Assembly (NCBI RefSeq): GCF_009674485.1
Contig: NZ_WKJJ01000003.1
Coordinates: 248,001 to 312,000, forward strand
Source: Pseudoduganella rivuli
Lineage (GTDB): Bacteria > Pseudomonadota > Gammaproteobacteria > Burkholderiales > Burkholderiaceae_D
Direction: 5' to 3'
Length of the DNA: 64,000 bases
Each line of letters opens with the position of its first letter. Position 1 is the first letter of the stretch. Below are positions 11,101 through 18,461 of this stretch, one piece after another. Made by a program: the position numbers and the translations under genes. Under the pieces are notes generated by a model. It did not search any database. It saw only the letters and a program-made list of their open reading frames with translations, and was not told where the DNA came from.

Positions 11101-12803
11101 GCTGGACCGGCGGCGGCAATGACACGGCGGTCGTCTACGGCGACCACAATGTGGTGCTGGCCGACAGCGGCGACGACTTCCTCGTCGTGGTCAACGCGGG
11201 CAGCAAGCTGTCGTACAGCAGCACCACCACGCAAGCCATCGAAGGTTCCGACAAGGCGCAGACCACCAGCAGCACCAAGGTCAGCCTCGATACCGGCATG
11301 AACTTCGTGCACGCGGGGAATGGCAACGACACCATGATCCTGGCCGGCACCACCACCATCGGCATGGGTGGCGCGGGTAATGACTTGATCGTCTCGTCGG
11401 GCCAGAACAATATCGCGGTGGGCGGCGCCGGCAACGACACCATCATCGGCCTGGCGGAAATCACCGTGTTCAACGCGGCCGAGGCGCTGGCGGAAAACGA
11501 TTACGAATCCGCCGGCGACTGGGTGGGGGCGGCCATGAACGCCAACTTCATCCGCTCCCAGTATGGCGCGTTGTCGAAAGGCGACTTGTCGAAGCTGAAC
11601 CTGGTGGGCAATGTGATCGTGGGCGGTGATGGCGACGACACCATCTTCGCCACCAACGCCGGCACCTACGTGGGCGGCGGCAATGGCAACGACACCATGA
11701 TGGGGATGGGCTGGGGCGTGATCGACCATCTGCTGGTCGGCAAAGCCAACACGCTCAACGCCGCGTGGACCGACGCCGGCAAAGGTTTTGACGCCATCAC
11801 GAAGTACCTGAATACGACGATGACCGATGAAATCACCAAAGGCTGGAATGGCATTGCCGCCTCGATGAAGTCGGAACTGGACAAGGCCACGACCAGCGCG
11901 GGCAAGCTGGTGGACAGCATGAACAGCGCGGGCAACGCGGCGGTATCGGCCATTACCGGCGCCACCGGCTTGTCGTCGGCGGACTTCGATATCGCGTCGC
12001 CATTAAAGACGGCCCTCAAAGACGGCAAGAGCGGCCTGGATTCCGCGATCAACGGCATCACCACCGGCGTCAGCTACGTGGCGGATGCGGACGTGGGCAG
12101 CGCGCTGAGCACGTCGGTGGAGTGGCTGGGCGATGCATTGAAGACGGCGTCGAACGCCAGCGGCGACGGCGTCAACTGGCTGGGCAAGTACCTGGGCATC
12201 GATACCCACCTGTCCGAATTCAAGGGCGCGGACTTCTTCATCGCCGGTTTCCTGGCCTATACGCTGGGCTACAAGTACGCGGGCAATAACCGCCTGTGGG
12301 GCGGTGCGGGCGACGACACCTTATATAGCGGCATGGGCAACGATGACTTGCACGGCGGCGCCGGCAAGGATACCTACGTGATGTCGATGGGCGACGGCAA
12401 GGACACGGTGCACGATACGTCGGGCAGCGGCGATGTGCTGAAGTTCACGGCCAACAAGGTGTTCTCGACGGTGACGATGAGCGCGGACAACGTGAAAGCC
12501 AACATCGATGGCAGCAACCTGGTCATCAATTACGTCAGCGGTGGCAAGTCGTATGCGCAATTCACCATCGAGGATTATGCGAAAGGCAGTTTCAGTGAGC
12601 TGGACCTGGTTGACGCATCCGGCAAGCAGGTTGCCGCGCTGTCGATGGCCGACCTGATCGCCCATGCGGACCAGGGCAGCAGCCCGTACGACATGGCGTC
12701 CGGTTGGACGGTCGACCGTTTGCACACGTTTGCCGACTTGTTGCAGGCGTCGATTACCGGTGGTTCCGCCGGCGTGCAACTGGTTGGTGTCAGCAACAGT
12801 TAA
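8172..12803 (+). CDS. Giant RTX-like repeat protein, probable type I secretion substrate
   Basis: This 1,543-residue protein is rich in Gly, Asn, Asp, Ala, Thr and Val, with no cysteine seen and no N-terminal signal peptide. Residues 1-70 are helical and charged (FGSWIKKNIVKPIEKV). From about 75 to 470 there is a regular 18-residue repeat, typified by SNVLNAGDGADRVVANAA: one RTX-type nonapeptide with a GxGxD turn alternating with an Asn-rich turn. This predicts a long parallel beta-roll. Looser repeats run to about 1,170, a helical segment spans about 1,180-1,370, and canonical RTX motifs (GGAGDDTLYSGMGNDDLHGG) begin near 1,377. A C-terminal domain of about 130 residues probably holds the uncleaved type I secretion signal. 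No ABC/HlyD/TolC secretion genes lie beside it. AAAGGAAG precedes the ATG. Role unknown: surface layer, adhesin or biofilm matrix protein are all possible. Confidence 0.85.
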   Translation: MGFGSWIKKNIVKPIEKVVDKVGDAVKDMGDDFNSIGSAFEEVGKDMTAAAKKIVELGYTKKSLGNGDNSYTASSLGANIIHGEGGNDNITVTAGAYNNIYGDDGNDTLTIKVGGYNVVDGGNGNDTININVGIYNKVLGGNGDDKVTIAAGAAADVDLGEGNNTLSVNSAYNEIDGGNGNDNVTANGGWNDIELRGGNNTVVANGGSNKVTTTGDGHDNITVNGGSNTVDAAHGNNTVTAGGASNVINTGNWDDVVTADGASNVINTNGGADRITVKAANNQINAGEGNNTIKAEGGRNKITAGGNDDTITADGVSNEINAGHGNNNVTLNGASNVLNAGDGADRVVANAASNVINVGNGNNNVTVNAASNVVTTGNGADKVDAKGGSNVINSGAGNDNVTAIGGLNVVNASDGNDTVLALGGGNGVNANDGNDTIIAGGGANVIVDGGGSSTVVAGGAVNIVYTGGANNKVGALGNTNALISNQGGNLQAAVGMNNVVIANGSGNTTLGLGAGNLIATAVGGNTTVALGGTNVVLTELGGMVKAATGGLGKVLADVMPNKDAAKAVTNATAKLTAAINSGAGADTVVAAGGNNVIYTGAGKDVVTAAGGNNIVLANGGDNVTTAIGGNNIVVNTAGNNVVTAAGSNNVLVTGLGEGVADVSAKLGSAAGGVTKAVTTFIGNTLANTAGNDVVTGIGSTNVVYTGGGNDVATTIGANNVVWSGTGNDVVTAIGARNVLWGDAGADTITAAGANNLLASGNYAEIGATAVGLVDSITAGVAATDLVSKAGLAGAASAQTGRDTMTAFGKNNVLVGGSAATTATALGVNNLIVTGASSDVVTSVGSKAGIVTGAGSDVVTAIGTYDVIVAGEGNNVVTALGKANIIEGGSGDDVLTALAFGSATKSVNANGNLVVAGDGNNVITTVGVDNGVISGGGKDVLVMVSYGGSNTKTTTTQPEGSQQTTTSNTTGSVQLNVGWTGGGNDTAVVYGDHNVVLADSGDDFLVVVNAGSKLSYSSTTTQAIEGSDKAQTTSSTKVSLDTGMNFVHAGNGNDTMILAGTTTIGMGGAGNDLIVSSGQNNIAVGGAGNDTIIGLAEITVFNAAEALAENDYESAGDWVGAAMNANFIRSQYGALSKGDLSKLNLVGNVIVGGDGDDTIFATNAGTYVGGGNGNDTMMGMGWGVIDHLLVGKANTLNAAWTDAGKGFDAITKYLNTTMTDEITKGWNGIAASMKSELDKATTSAGKLVDSMNSAGNAAVSAITGATGLSSADFDIASPLKTALKDGKSGLDSAINGITTGVSYVADADVGSALSTSVEWLGDALKTASNASGDGVNWLGKYLGIDTHLSEFKGADFFIAGFLAYTLGYKYAGNNRLWGGAGDDTLYSGMGNDDLHGGAGKDTYVMSMGDGKDTVHDTSGSGDVLKFTANKVFSTVTMSADNVKANIDGSNLVINYVSGGKSYAQFTIEDYAKGSFSELDLVDASGKQVAALSMADLIAHADQGSSPYDMASGWTVDRLHTFADLLQASITGGSAGVQLVGVSNS
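8390..9600 (+). repeat. Coding tandem repeat, 18-residue (54 bp) unit
   Basis: Within the RTX-like gene the protein repeats with an 18-residue period, conserved at N, V/I, G, N/A, D and V/I positions. The DNA copies are degenerate (strong conservation of GGC, AAC, GTC codons), so this is an old, protein-level repeat. Ends are approximate. Confidence 0.75.
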
Positions 12804-12873
12804 GCAGGTTGTTATGACGATTCGCCATCTTCAGCGTCATGAGGATGGTGAATCTCCGTTATCATTTTGTTTA

Positions 12874-12899
12874 CATATTCGAATGAAGGTTCGAATATG
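12874..12899. promoter_or_regulatory. Perfect 10 bp inverted repeat upstream of the zapB-like gene
   Basis: CATATTCGAA (12874-12883), spacer TGAAGG, TTCGAATATG (12890-12899). No T-run follows, so it is an unlikely terminator. The shape resembles operators of small winged-helix repressors such as ArsR-type proteins; no such regulator is nearby. Confidence 0.55.
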
Positions 12900-12956
12900 C
12901 GCATCATGCACGTGTGACGGTTGACGTGGCTTTGCAAGGCGTCCTATAGTGGCGGG

Positions 12957-13190
12957 ATGATTTCAGATTTCCAAGAACTTTCCGATAAGATCGACCAACT
13001 GGCCGAAATGACGATGGCGCTGCGCCGTGAAAACGCGGAACTGCGCCAGCGTAATGTCGCGCTCGCGGCGGAAGCACAGGCTTATCAATTGCGCCTGGCT
13101 GAGGCGTCGCGCCGTGTGTCGGCACTGTTGGCGCAGATCCCGCCCGATCAGGCCGAGGCCGAGCCGCAACCCCAGAGTGAACCCCAGTGA
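12957..13190 (+). CDS. ZapB-like coiled-coil protein
   Basis: This short protein of 77 residues is almost wholly a predicted coiled coil (ELSDKIDQLAEMTMALRREN and following), ending in a Pro/Glu/Gln-rich tail. Its size, coiled-coil nature and position immediately before zapA fit the small ZapB-like (TIGR02449-type) proteins of beta- and gammaproteobacteria, linked to Z-ring organisation. The ATG at 12957 is chosen because the coiled coil begins there; an upstream start at 12921 has no support. Its stop overlaps the GTG start of zapA, which indicates translational coupling. Function is inferred from neighbourhood and structure, not from a catalytic motif. Confidence 0.75.
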   Translation: MISDFQELSDKIDQLAEMTMALRRENAELRQRNVALAAEAQAYQLRLAEASRRVSALLAQIPPDQAEAEPQPQSEPQ

Positions 13191-13498
13191 TTCAAATTGA
13201 CGTGACCATCATGGGCCAGCCCTACAAGCTGGCTTGCAAGGAAGAGGAAGAGCGTGCGCTGCGCGAAGCAGCGGCCTTCCTCGATAAAAAGATGACGGGC
13301 ATCCGCGACGCAGGCAAAGTCAAAGGCAATGACCGCATCGCCGTGATGGCTGCGCTCAGCATGGCGGCGGAATTCCTGTCGTCCAAGGCGCCATCCGGCC
13401 CGCTGTCCGACATGTCCATGCTGGAAGTGCAGGAAAAGATCGCGGCCATGCACAAAGTCCTCGACAGCGCACTGACGCCGCAAGAAATTCTGTTCTGA
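13187..13498 (+). CDS. zapA: Cell division protein ZapA
   Basis: This 103-residue ZapA homologue starts with GTG. The N-terminal domain reads IQIDVTIMGQPYKLAC with the family's EEEERALREAA helix, and a C-terminal coiled coil (MLEVQEKIAAMHKVLD) follows. ZapA binds FtsZ at midcell and bundles protofilaments. The start overlaps the stop of the zapB-like gene by four bases (GTGA). As in many proteobacteria the gene is followed directly by 6S RNA, here at about 13547. Confidence 0.95.
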   Translation: MIQIDVTIMGQPYKLACKEEEERALREAAAFLDKKMTGIRDAGKVKGNDRIAVMAALSMAAEFLSSKAPSGPLSDMSMLEVQEKIAAMHKVLDSALTPQEILF

Positions 13499-13546
13499 CG
13501 CATGTTTCCTCTTTCCTGATTGCGCAAGGAGGAGTAAACTCCGTCT

Positions 13547-13725
13547 CACCCTGCGGTGTTCGTGGATGCCTTATATTCCTTGAACCATTTGTTTGCACCG
13601 GTCGCGGGAATTTGTTTGATGGGAGTGAGCGTCGCTAGCCCGATGAACCCGAAATTGAACTAACTGTGACCACCTGAGCCGTTAGGTTCGGGATGCCGGC
13701 ATAGCGGCACAGGCGGGGCACTTAT
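13547..13725 (+). ncRNA. ssrS: 6S RNA
   Basis: The roughly 180 nt stretch after zapA folds as 6S RNA should. CCCTGC (13549-13554) pairs with GCGGGG (13713-13718), and GATGCC near 13564 with GGCAT near 13698, closing a long stem around a central region containing TTGAACC and the palindromic purine-rich arms. Location downstream of zapA is conserved in proteobacteria. 6S RNA binds sigma70 RNA polymerase in stationary phase. TAAACT (13535-13540) may be the -10 box. Ends are approximate. Confidence 0.8.
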
Positions 13726-13734
13726 TCCCATAAG

Positions 13735-13772
13735 AAGCGGTTGAGCATCATCGATGCGCAGCCGCTTTTTTT
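13735..13772 (+). terminator. Terminator after 6S RNA
   Basis: AAGCGG (13735-13740) pairs with CCGCTT (13762-13767), with an inner GCATC/GATGC stem (13745-13749, 13753-13757), followed by a run of T to 13772. Confidence 0.75.
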
Positions 13773-13789
13773 CGTCCAAAGGAAACCGC

Positions 13790-14248
13790 ATGGCTTACTG
13801 GTTGATGAAATCCGAACCCGATGAAGTCAGCATCGACGATGCGCTGGCCGCCCCCAAACAGACCGTGCCCTGGTTCGGCGTGCGCAACTACCAGGCCCGC
13901 AACTTCATGCGCGATGGCATGCAGGTCGGCGATGGCGTCTTGTTCTACCACTCCAGCTGCCCCGAGCCCGGCATCGCGGGCCTGGCGGAAGTGGCCAGCA
14001 CCGCGTATCCGGACGATACGCAATTCGATCCGGCCAGCCACTATTACGATGCGAAGTCCAAGCGCGAAGAACCGCGCTGGGTCATGGTCGATGTGAAGGC
14101 GGTGCGCAAGACCCGCCTGCTGTCGCTGGCGGAACTGCGCACGATTCCTGAACTGGAAGACATGGTGGTGCTGCAGAAGGGTAGCCGTTTGTCGATCACG
14201 CCGGTGACGGCGGGGCAGTGGAAGACCTTGCAAAAGCTGCTGAAGTAA
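13790..14248 (+). CDS. EVE domain-containing protein
   Basis: This 152-residue protein consists of a single EVE domain, of the PUA-like fold, with the hallmark start MAYWLMKSEPDEVSIDD, WFGVRNYQARNFMRDGM, and LFYHSSCPEPGIAGLAEV. EVE domains bind modified bases in RNA or DNA and are homologous to human THYN1. The precise bacterial role is not settled. AAAGGAAA before the ATG supports the start at 13790; the in-frame start at 13754 lies inside the 6S terminator. It is convergent with lgt, 18 bp away. The adjacency zapA-ssrS-EVE recurs in betaproteobacteria. Confidence 0.92.
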   Translation: MAYWLMKSEPDEVSIDDALAAPKQTVPWFGVRNYQARNFMRDGMQVGDGVLFYHSSCPEPGIAGLAEVASTAYPDDTQFDPASHYYDAKSKREEPRWVMVDVKAVRKTRLLSLAELRTIPELEDMVVLQKGSRLSITPVTAGQWKTLQKLLK

Positions 14249-14266
14249 GCGGTTGACGTATGCGGC

Positions 14267-15085
14267 CTATGCGGCGGAGGGCGCGCCCGCGTACACCTGC
14301 TTCTTGTAAGACCACGCCAGCATCAGCAGCGCGCCGACAATCATCGGCAGCGACAGCATCTGGCCCGACGACACGTCGATACCGGCGACATTGATGCTCC
14401 AGTCGGGCGTGCGGAAGTATTCCGTGAAGAAGCGCGCGCAGCCATACAGCAGCACGAACAGCCCGCCCACGGCCAGCCGCGGACGGGCCTTGCGGGCAAA
14501 GGGCCAGACGATAACGAACACCAGCAGGCCGTCGACCAGCATCTGGTAAATCGGCGACGGATGGCGCGGCAAGGCGTCGACATTCGGCCAGATCATCGCC
14601 CACGGCAAGGTGTCCGGCGCCACGCGGCCCGGCAATTCCGCATTGATGAAGTTCCCCATGCGGCCGCACGCATAACCGAGCGGCACCAGCGGCGCGATGA
14701 AGTCATACACGTCCAGCACGTTGAAGCCTTGCTTGCGCGCCCACAGCCACATGGCAAACAGCACGCCGAGGAAGCCGCCGTGGAACGACATGCCGCCATT
14801 CCACACGGCGAAGATTTGCAGCGGGTTGTGGAAGAAGTAGTCGGGACGGTAAAACAGCACTTCCCCCAGGCGGCCGCCCAGCACCACGCCCAGCATGCCG
14901 TAAAACAGCATGTCGTCCAGGTGCTGGTTGGTCCAGCCCTGGCGGGCAATGTGCGGCTGTTTGATCCGCACGCGCCCCAGCAGGATGAACAGCGCGAACG
15001 CCAGCACGTACATCAGGCCATACCAGTGGATCTTGACAGGCCCCAGCGCGAGGGCGACGGGATCGGGCATCGGGTGGATCAGCAT
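14267..15085 (-). CDS. lgt: Phosphatidylglycerol-prolipoprotein diacylglyceryl transferase
   Basis: This 272-residue integral membrane enzyme has seven hydrophobic segments and the Lgt signature around GRMGNFINAELPGR (essential Arg and Asn-Glu), plus PVKIHWYGLMYVLAF near the N-terminus and HPSPIYQ. It transfers diacylglycerol from phosphatidylglycerol to the lipobox cysteine of prolipoproteins, the first step of lipoprotein maturation at the inner membrane. The ATG overlaps the 3' end of the LysR gene by seven bases, so the two may be co-transcribed although functionally unrelated. Length and motifs are complete. Confidence 0.97.
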   Translation of the reverse strand: MLIHPMPDPVALALGPVKIHWYGLMYVLAFALFILLGRVRIKQPHIARQGWTNQHLDDMLFYGMLGVVLGGRLGEVLFYRPDYFFHNPLQIFAVWNGGMSFHGGFLGVLFAMWLWARKQGFNVLDVYDFIAPLVPLGYACGRMGNFINAELPGRVAPDTLPWAMIWPNVDALPRHPSPIYQMLVDGLLVFVIVWPFARKARPRLAVGGLFVLLYGCARFFTEYFRTPDWSINVAGIDVSSGQMLSLPMIVGALLMLAWSYKKQVYAGAPSAA

Positions 15086-15975
15086 GCGATATTCTTTCGT
15101 AATAATTCCAGGAAGCCCTGCAGCACGGGCGACGGATTGTCGCGGCGCCAGGCCAGGCCGGTTTCGACCAATGGTGTCGGGTCGGCCAGCGCCCGGTATT
15201 CTACGCCGGGGCGCATCAAATTCGACACGGATTGTGGCACAAGCGCGATGCCCATGCCAGCCGACACCAGGCTGACGATGGTTTGCATCTGGATCGCTTC
15301 CTGCCCGATGGCCGGCGTCAGTCCCGCCGCGCGGAACACGGACAGGATGGCGTCATACAGGCCGGGCGAAATCGAACGGGGGAAGATAATCAGCGGCAGC
15401 GTGGGCAAATCCTTCAGCGCCACCTTGCCCCGTTTCGTGATCAGTCCCAGTGGCGCGGCCAGCACCAGCGGTTCCTTCAGCACGGGCAGATAATCGAGGT
15501 CGGATTTCGCCTTGTCCGGCAGCGGCGGAATCAGCAAGCCCGCATCGATCCTACTGCGCAGCAAATCTTCCAGCTGCAAGTCCGACGTGGCTTCCTGCAG
15601 CGCGATCTGCACTTGCGGATAGGCGGCGCGGTACGCGCGCAGGAACGGCGGCAGCACGCTGTAGTCCGCCGACGACACGAAGGCCAGCGCCAGGCGTCCG
15701 CTTTCGCCGGACGCGGCGCGCTGCACCAGCGCCGGCAATTCCTGCGCCTGCGCCAGCAGGCGGCGCGCTTCCGGCAACAGGGCGCCACCGGCCGGCGTCA
15801 ACGCCACGCCGCGGCGGTTGCGGTCGAACAGCGGCGCACCCAGCATGTCTTCCAGTTGCGCGATGGCTTGCGACAGCGGCGGCTGCGTCATGTGCAGGCG
15901 CTGCGCGGCTTTGCCGAAGTGCAGTTCTTCGGCCACCGTGACGAAGTAGCGCAACTGCCTCAACTCTATGTTCAT
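15079..15975 (-). CDS. LysR-family transcriptional regulator, divergent from ilvD
   Basis: This 298-residue LysR-type regulator has an N-terminal winged helix-turn-helix (LRQLRYFVTVAEELHFGKAA, then TQPPLSQAI) and a C-terminal periplasmic-binding-like effector domain from about residue 90 (LALAFVSSADYSVLPPFLRAYR). LysR proteins usually bind a T-N11-A-type dyad in the divergent intergenic region and require a co-inducer. Here a perfect dyad lies at 15999-16025, between this gene and ilvD. Control of ilvD or of its own gene is likely from position. The effector is unknown. The gene overlaps the lgt start by seven bases. Confidence 0.92.
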   Translation of the reverse strand: MNIELRQLRYFVTVAEELHFGKAAQRLHMTQPPLSQAIAQLEDMLGAPLFDRNRRGVALTPAGGALLPEARRLLAQAQELPALVQRAASGESGRLALAFVSSADYSVLPPFLRAYRAAYPQVQIALQEATSDLQLEDLLRSRIDAGLLIPPLPDKAKSDLDYLPVLKEPLVLAAPLGLITKRGKVALKDLPTLPLIIFPRSISPGLYDAILSVFRAAGLTPAIGQEAIQMQTIVSLVSAGMGIALVPQSVSNLMRPGVEYRALADPTPLVETGLAWRRDNPSPVLQGFLELLRKNIAC

Positions 15976-15998
15976 ATGGGAATTATTCGCAATTCAGT

Positions 15999-16025
15999 GC
16001 TGTGATATTTATAGCGTATCACAGC
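15999..16025. promoter_or_regulatory. LysR-type dyad between the LysR gene and ilvD
   Basis: GCTGTGATA (15999-16007) and TATCACAGC (16017-16025) form a perfect 9 bp inverted repeat with a 9 bp spacer. It lies 24 bp upstream of the LysR start codon and 16 bp upstream of the ilvD -35 box, a standard LysR binding position. Confidence 0.75.
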
Positions 16026-16041
16026 GGCATAAAAACCATAT

Positions 16042-16070
16042 TTGACTTGTGGGCATGGGAAAGGCAATCT
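16042..16070 (+). promoter_or_regulatory. Probable sigma70 promoter of ilvD
   Basis: TTGACT (16042-16047) and CAATCT (16065-16070) are separated by 17 bp, leaving a leader of about 40 nt before the ilvD ATG. Confidence 0.55.
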
Positions 16071-16116
16071 GGCGTAATCCGCATAAAGTTATGCGCAAAG
16101 AATAGAGGAGTACACC

Positions 16117-17979
16117 ATGCCGCAATACCGTTCCCGTACCACCACCCATGGCCGCAACATGGCCGGCGCGCGCGCGCTGTGGCGCGCCACCGGCATGAAA
16201 GATGGCGATTTCGACAAGCCGATCATCGCCGTTGTGAACTCGTTCACGCAATTCGTGCCTGGCCACGTGCACCTGAAAGACCTGGGCCAGCTGGTTGCCC
16301 GTGAAATCGAAGCGGCGGGCGGCGTCGCCAAGGAATTCAACACCATCGCCGTCGATGACGGTATCGCCATGGGCCACGGCGGCATGCTGTATTCGCTGCC
16401 ATCGCGCGACCTGATCGCCGACTCGGTCGAATACATGGTCAACGCGCACTGCGCGGACGCCATGGTCTGCATCTCGAACTGCGACAAGATCACGCCGGGC
16501 ATGCTGATGGCCGCCATGCGTTTGAACATCCCCGTGATCTTCGTGTCGGGCGGCCCGATGGAAGCGGGCAAGGTCGTGAAAGTCGTCAACAACACGCAAA
16601 AGATCATCAAGCTGGACCTGGTCGACGCCATGATCAAGGCGGGCGACACCACCGTGTCCGACGCCGACGTGGCGGAAATCGAGCGTTCCGCGTGCCCGAC
16701 CTGCGGCTCGTGCTCCGGCATGTTTACCGCCAACTCGATGAACTGCCTGACCGAGGCGCTGGGCCTGTCCCTGCCGGGCAACGGCACCATCGTGGCCACC
16801 CACGCCGACCGCAAGGAACTGTTCCTGCGCGCTGGCCGCCTGATCGTCGACCTGGCCAAGCGCTATTACGAACAGGATGACGCCTCGATCCTGCCGCGCA
16901 ATATCGCCACCATGGCCGCGTTTGAAAACGCCATGGCGCTGGACGTGTCGATGGGCGGTTCCACCAACACCGTGCTGCACTTGCTGGCGGCCGCGCACGA
17001 AGCGGGCGTGCCGTTCACGATGGCCGACATCGACCGTATTTCGCGCAAAGTGCCTTGCCTGTGCAAAGTGGCGCCGATGACGGACAAGTTCCACATCGAA
17101 GACGTGCACCGCGCGGGCGGCATCATCAGCATCCTGGGCGAGCTGGCGCGTGCCGGCCTGCTCGATACGTCGGTGTCGTCGGTCCACGCGAAAACGCTGG
17201 GCGAAGCGATTGAAAAGAATGACGTCAAGCGCAGCGACGATCCTGCCGTGCACCAGCTGTTCCGCGCGGCGCCGGGCGGCGTGCCGACCCAGGTCGCGTT
17301 CTCGCAAGCGGAACGTTTCGATGCGCTGGACCTGGACCGCAGCACCGGCTGCATCCGCGACCTGGAACACGCATATTCGAAAGACGGCGGCCTGGCGGTC
17401 TTGTACGGCAACCTGGCGGAAAAAGGCTGCATCGTGAAAACCGCCGGCGTGGATGAAAGCATCCTGAAGTTCTCCGGCAAGGCGCGCGTGTTTGAAAGCC
17501 AGGACGCGGCGGTGGAAGCCATCCTGGGCGACACCGTGCACGAAGGCGACGTCGTCATCATCCGCTACGAAGGCCCGAAAGGCGGTCCGGGCATGCAGGA
17601 AATGCTGTACCCGACGTCGTACATCAAATCCAAGGGCCTGGGCAAGGCGTGCGCGCTGTTCACCGATGGCCGCTTCTCGGGCGGTTCGTCGGGTCTGGTG
17701 ATCGGCCACGCCTCGCCGGAAGCGGCGGAAGGCGGCGCGATCGGCCTGGTGGAAGAGGGCGACATGATCGACATCGATATCCCGAACCGCACCATCGGCC
17801 TGCGCGTGTCCGATGAAACGCTGGCGGCGCGCCGCGCGGCCATGGAAGCGAAGGGCGCCGATGCATGGCAGCCTGTCAACCGCGAGCGCGTGGTATCGCA
17901 GGCGCTGCAAGCCTATGCGGCGCTGACCACGTCGGCCGACCGCGGCGCGGTGCGCGACCTGTCGCAATTGAAACGCTGA
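16117..17979 (+). CDS. ilvD: Dihydroxy-acid dehydratase
   Basis: This is a full-length 620-residue IlvD of the long, E. coli-like type. The Fe-S ligand cysteines are in [11 protein letters not shown] and [18 protein letters not shown], with the conserved [10 protein letters not shown] near the C-terminus. It removes water from 2,3-dihydroxy-isovalerate and 2,3-dihydroxy-3-methylvalerate in valine and isoleucine synthesis, and feeds leucine and pantothenate synthesis. GAGGAG precedes the ATG. It is transcribed alone, divergent from a LysR regulator, with the dyad at 15999-16025 in between; a terminator follows at 18080. The other ilv genes are not in the window. Confidence 0.98.
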   Translation: MPQYRSRTTTHGRNMAGARALWRATGMKDGDFDKPIIAVVNSFTQFVPGHVHLKDLGQLVAREIEAAGGVAKEFNTIAVDDGIAMGHGGMLYSLPSRDLIADSVEYMVNAHCADAMVCISNCDKITPGMLMAAMRLNIPVIFVSGGPMEAGKVVKVVNNTQKIIKLDLVDAMIKAGDTTVSDADVAEIERSACPTCGSCSGMFTANSMNCLTEALGLSLPGNGTIVATHADRKELFLRAGRLIVDLAKRYYEQDDASILPRNIATMAAFENAMALDVSMGGSTNTVLHLLAAAHEAGVPFTMADIDRISRKVPCLCKVAPMTDKFHIEDVHRAGGIISILGELARAGLLDTSVSSVHAKTLGEAIEKNDVKRSDDPAVHQLFRAAPGGVPTQVAFSQAERFDALDLDRSTGCIRDLEHAYSKDGGLAVLYGNLAEKGCIVKTAGVDESILKFSGKARVFESQDAAVEAILGDTVHEGDVVIIRYEGPKGGPGMQEMLYPTSYIKSKGLGKACALFTDGRFSGGSSGLVIGHASPEAAEGGAIGLVEEGDMIDIDIPNRTIGLRVSDETLAARRAAMEAKGADAWQPVNRERVVSQALQAYAALTTSADRGAVRDLSQLKR

Positions 17980-17989
17980 TATCTCATTG

Positions 17990-18073
17990 CGTAGGGCGGC
18001 TTTTACAAAGCCGCCTGCGTGCGCCATGTTGACGCATGCACGGCGGCTTCCGCTGTGCGGAAACCGCCCTACG
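17990..18073. repeat. REP-like palindromic element
   Basis: The 84 bp stretch is bounded by CGTAGGGCGG (17990-17999) and its exact reverse complement CCGCCCTACG (18064-18073), with nested hairpins inside such as GGCGGCTTT/AAAGCCGCC. GTAGGGCGG...CCGCCCTAC elements are common intergenic repeats in proteobacterial genomes. Confidence 0.7.
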
Positions 18074-18079
18074 GTCACG

Positions 18080-18100
18080 CCGCCGTATGGCGGTTTTTTT
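18080..18100 (+). terminator. Terminator downstream of ilvD
   Basis: CCGCC (18080-18084), loop GTAT, GGCGG (18089-18093), then seven T. It directly follows the REP-like element. Confidence 0.8.
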
Positions 18101-18320
18101 ATTTCTTGTCGAAGTTCTTTTTCACCCTGTCCTTGCGGCGCTGCTCGTCCACATCATGCGCCTTGCGCTTGTCCAGCCCCAGCATGGGCTCCAGGAATTC
18201 GAACCAGACAAACGCCGCCACCATCAGGCCGACGATGTACCACCATGAAATTTCGGCAAAACGCCATACTTCAAAATAGCGTAAGCCAACCAGCGCAACA
18301 ATCAGTATAATAATCGGCAT
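18099..18320 (-). CDS. Small Trp-rich membrane protein (TIGR04438 type)
   Basis: This 73-residue protein has two hydrophobic segments, at about residues 3-14 and 25-45, several Trp and Phe residues (VWRFAEISWWYIVGLM, FVWFEFLEPMLG) and a very basic Lys/Arg-rich tail. This matches the small Trp-rich proteins found across Burkholderiales. Function is unknown; an inner-membrane location with the charged tail in the cytosol is inferred. I use the ATG ending at 18320, with a G-rich ribosome site about ten bases away; an ATG at 18347 is also in frame. It ends against the ilvD terminator. Confidence 0.75.
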   Translation of the reverse strand: MPIIILIVALVGLRYFEVWRFAEISWWYIVGLMVAAFVWFEFLEPMLGLDKRKAHDVDEQRRKDRVKKNFDKK

Positions 18321-18461
18321 AAAAAGAGCCCCCCTTGGATACATCATCTTACAAAAGATTGGGCTATACCGGGTGCGATATTGTTGCGAGGGTCAACCAG
18401 GGCTATGATCCCCGCGTTGTTATAACGAGGTAGAATAGTTGTAGTTACTATGGAGAAAACG

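Noticed and set aside
8400..11300. Possible CRISPR array or DNA-level satellite from the repetitive look
   Set aside because: The period is 54 bp with codon-level drift and no constant repeat with unique spacers; it is a protein repeat in an intact frame.
8031..11729. 1,232-codon open frame on the minus strand opposite the RTX-like gene
   Set aside because: It is an antisense shadow of a repetitive, GC-rich, stop-poor coding region; the predicted protein is a His/Val/Asp-rich low-complexity string and overlaps the response-regulator control site.
12850..12900. Perfect inverted repeat as terminator of the RTX-like gene
   Set aside because: The hairpin is AT-rich at its base and lacks a following T-run, so an operator is the better reading, though 3'-end mapping could change this.
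16009..18078. 689-codon frame opposite ilvD
   Set aside because: Antisense shadow of ilvD; no ribosome site or family match, and ilvD is complete with all Fe-S cysteines.
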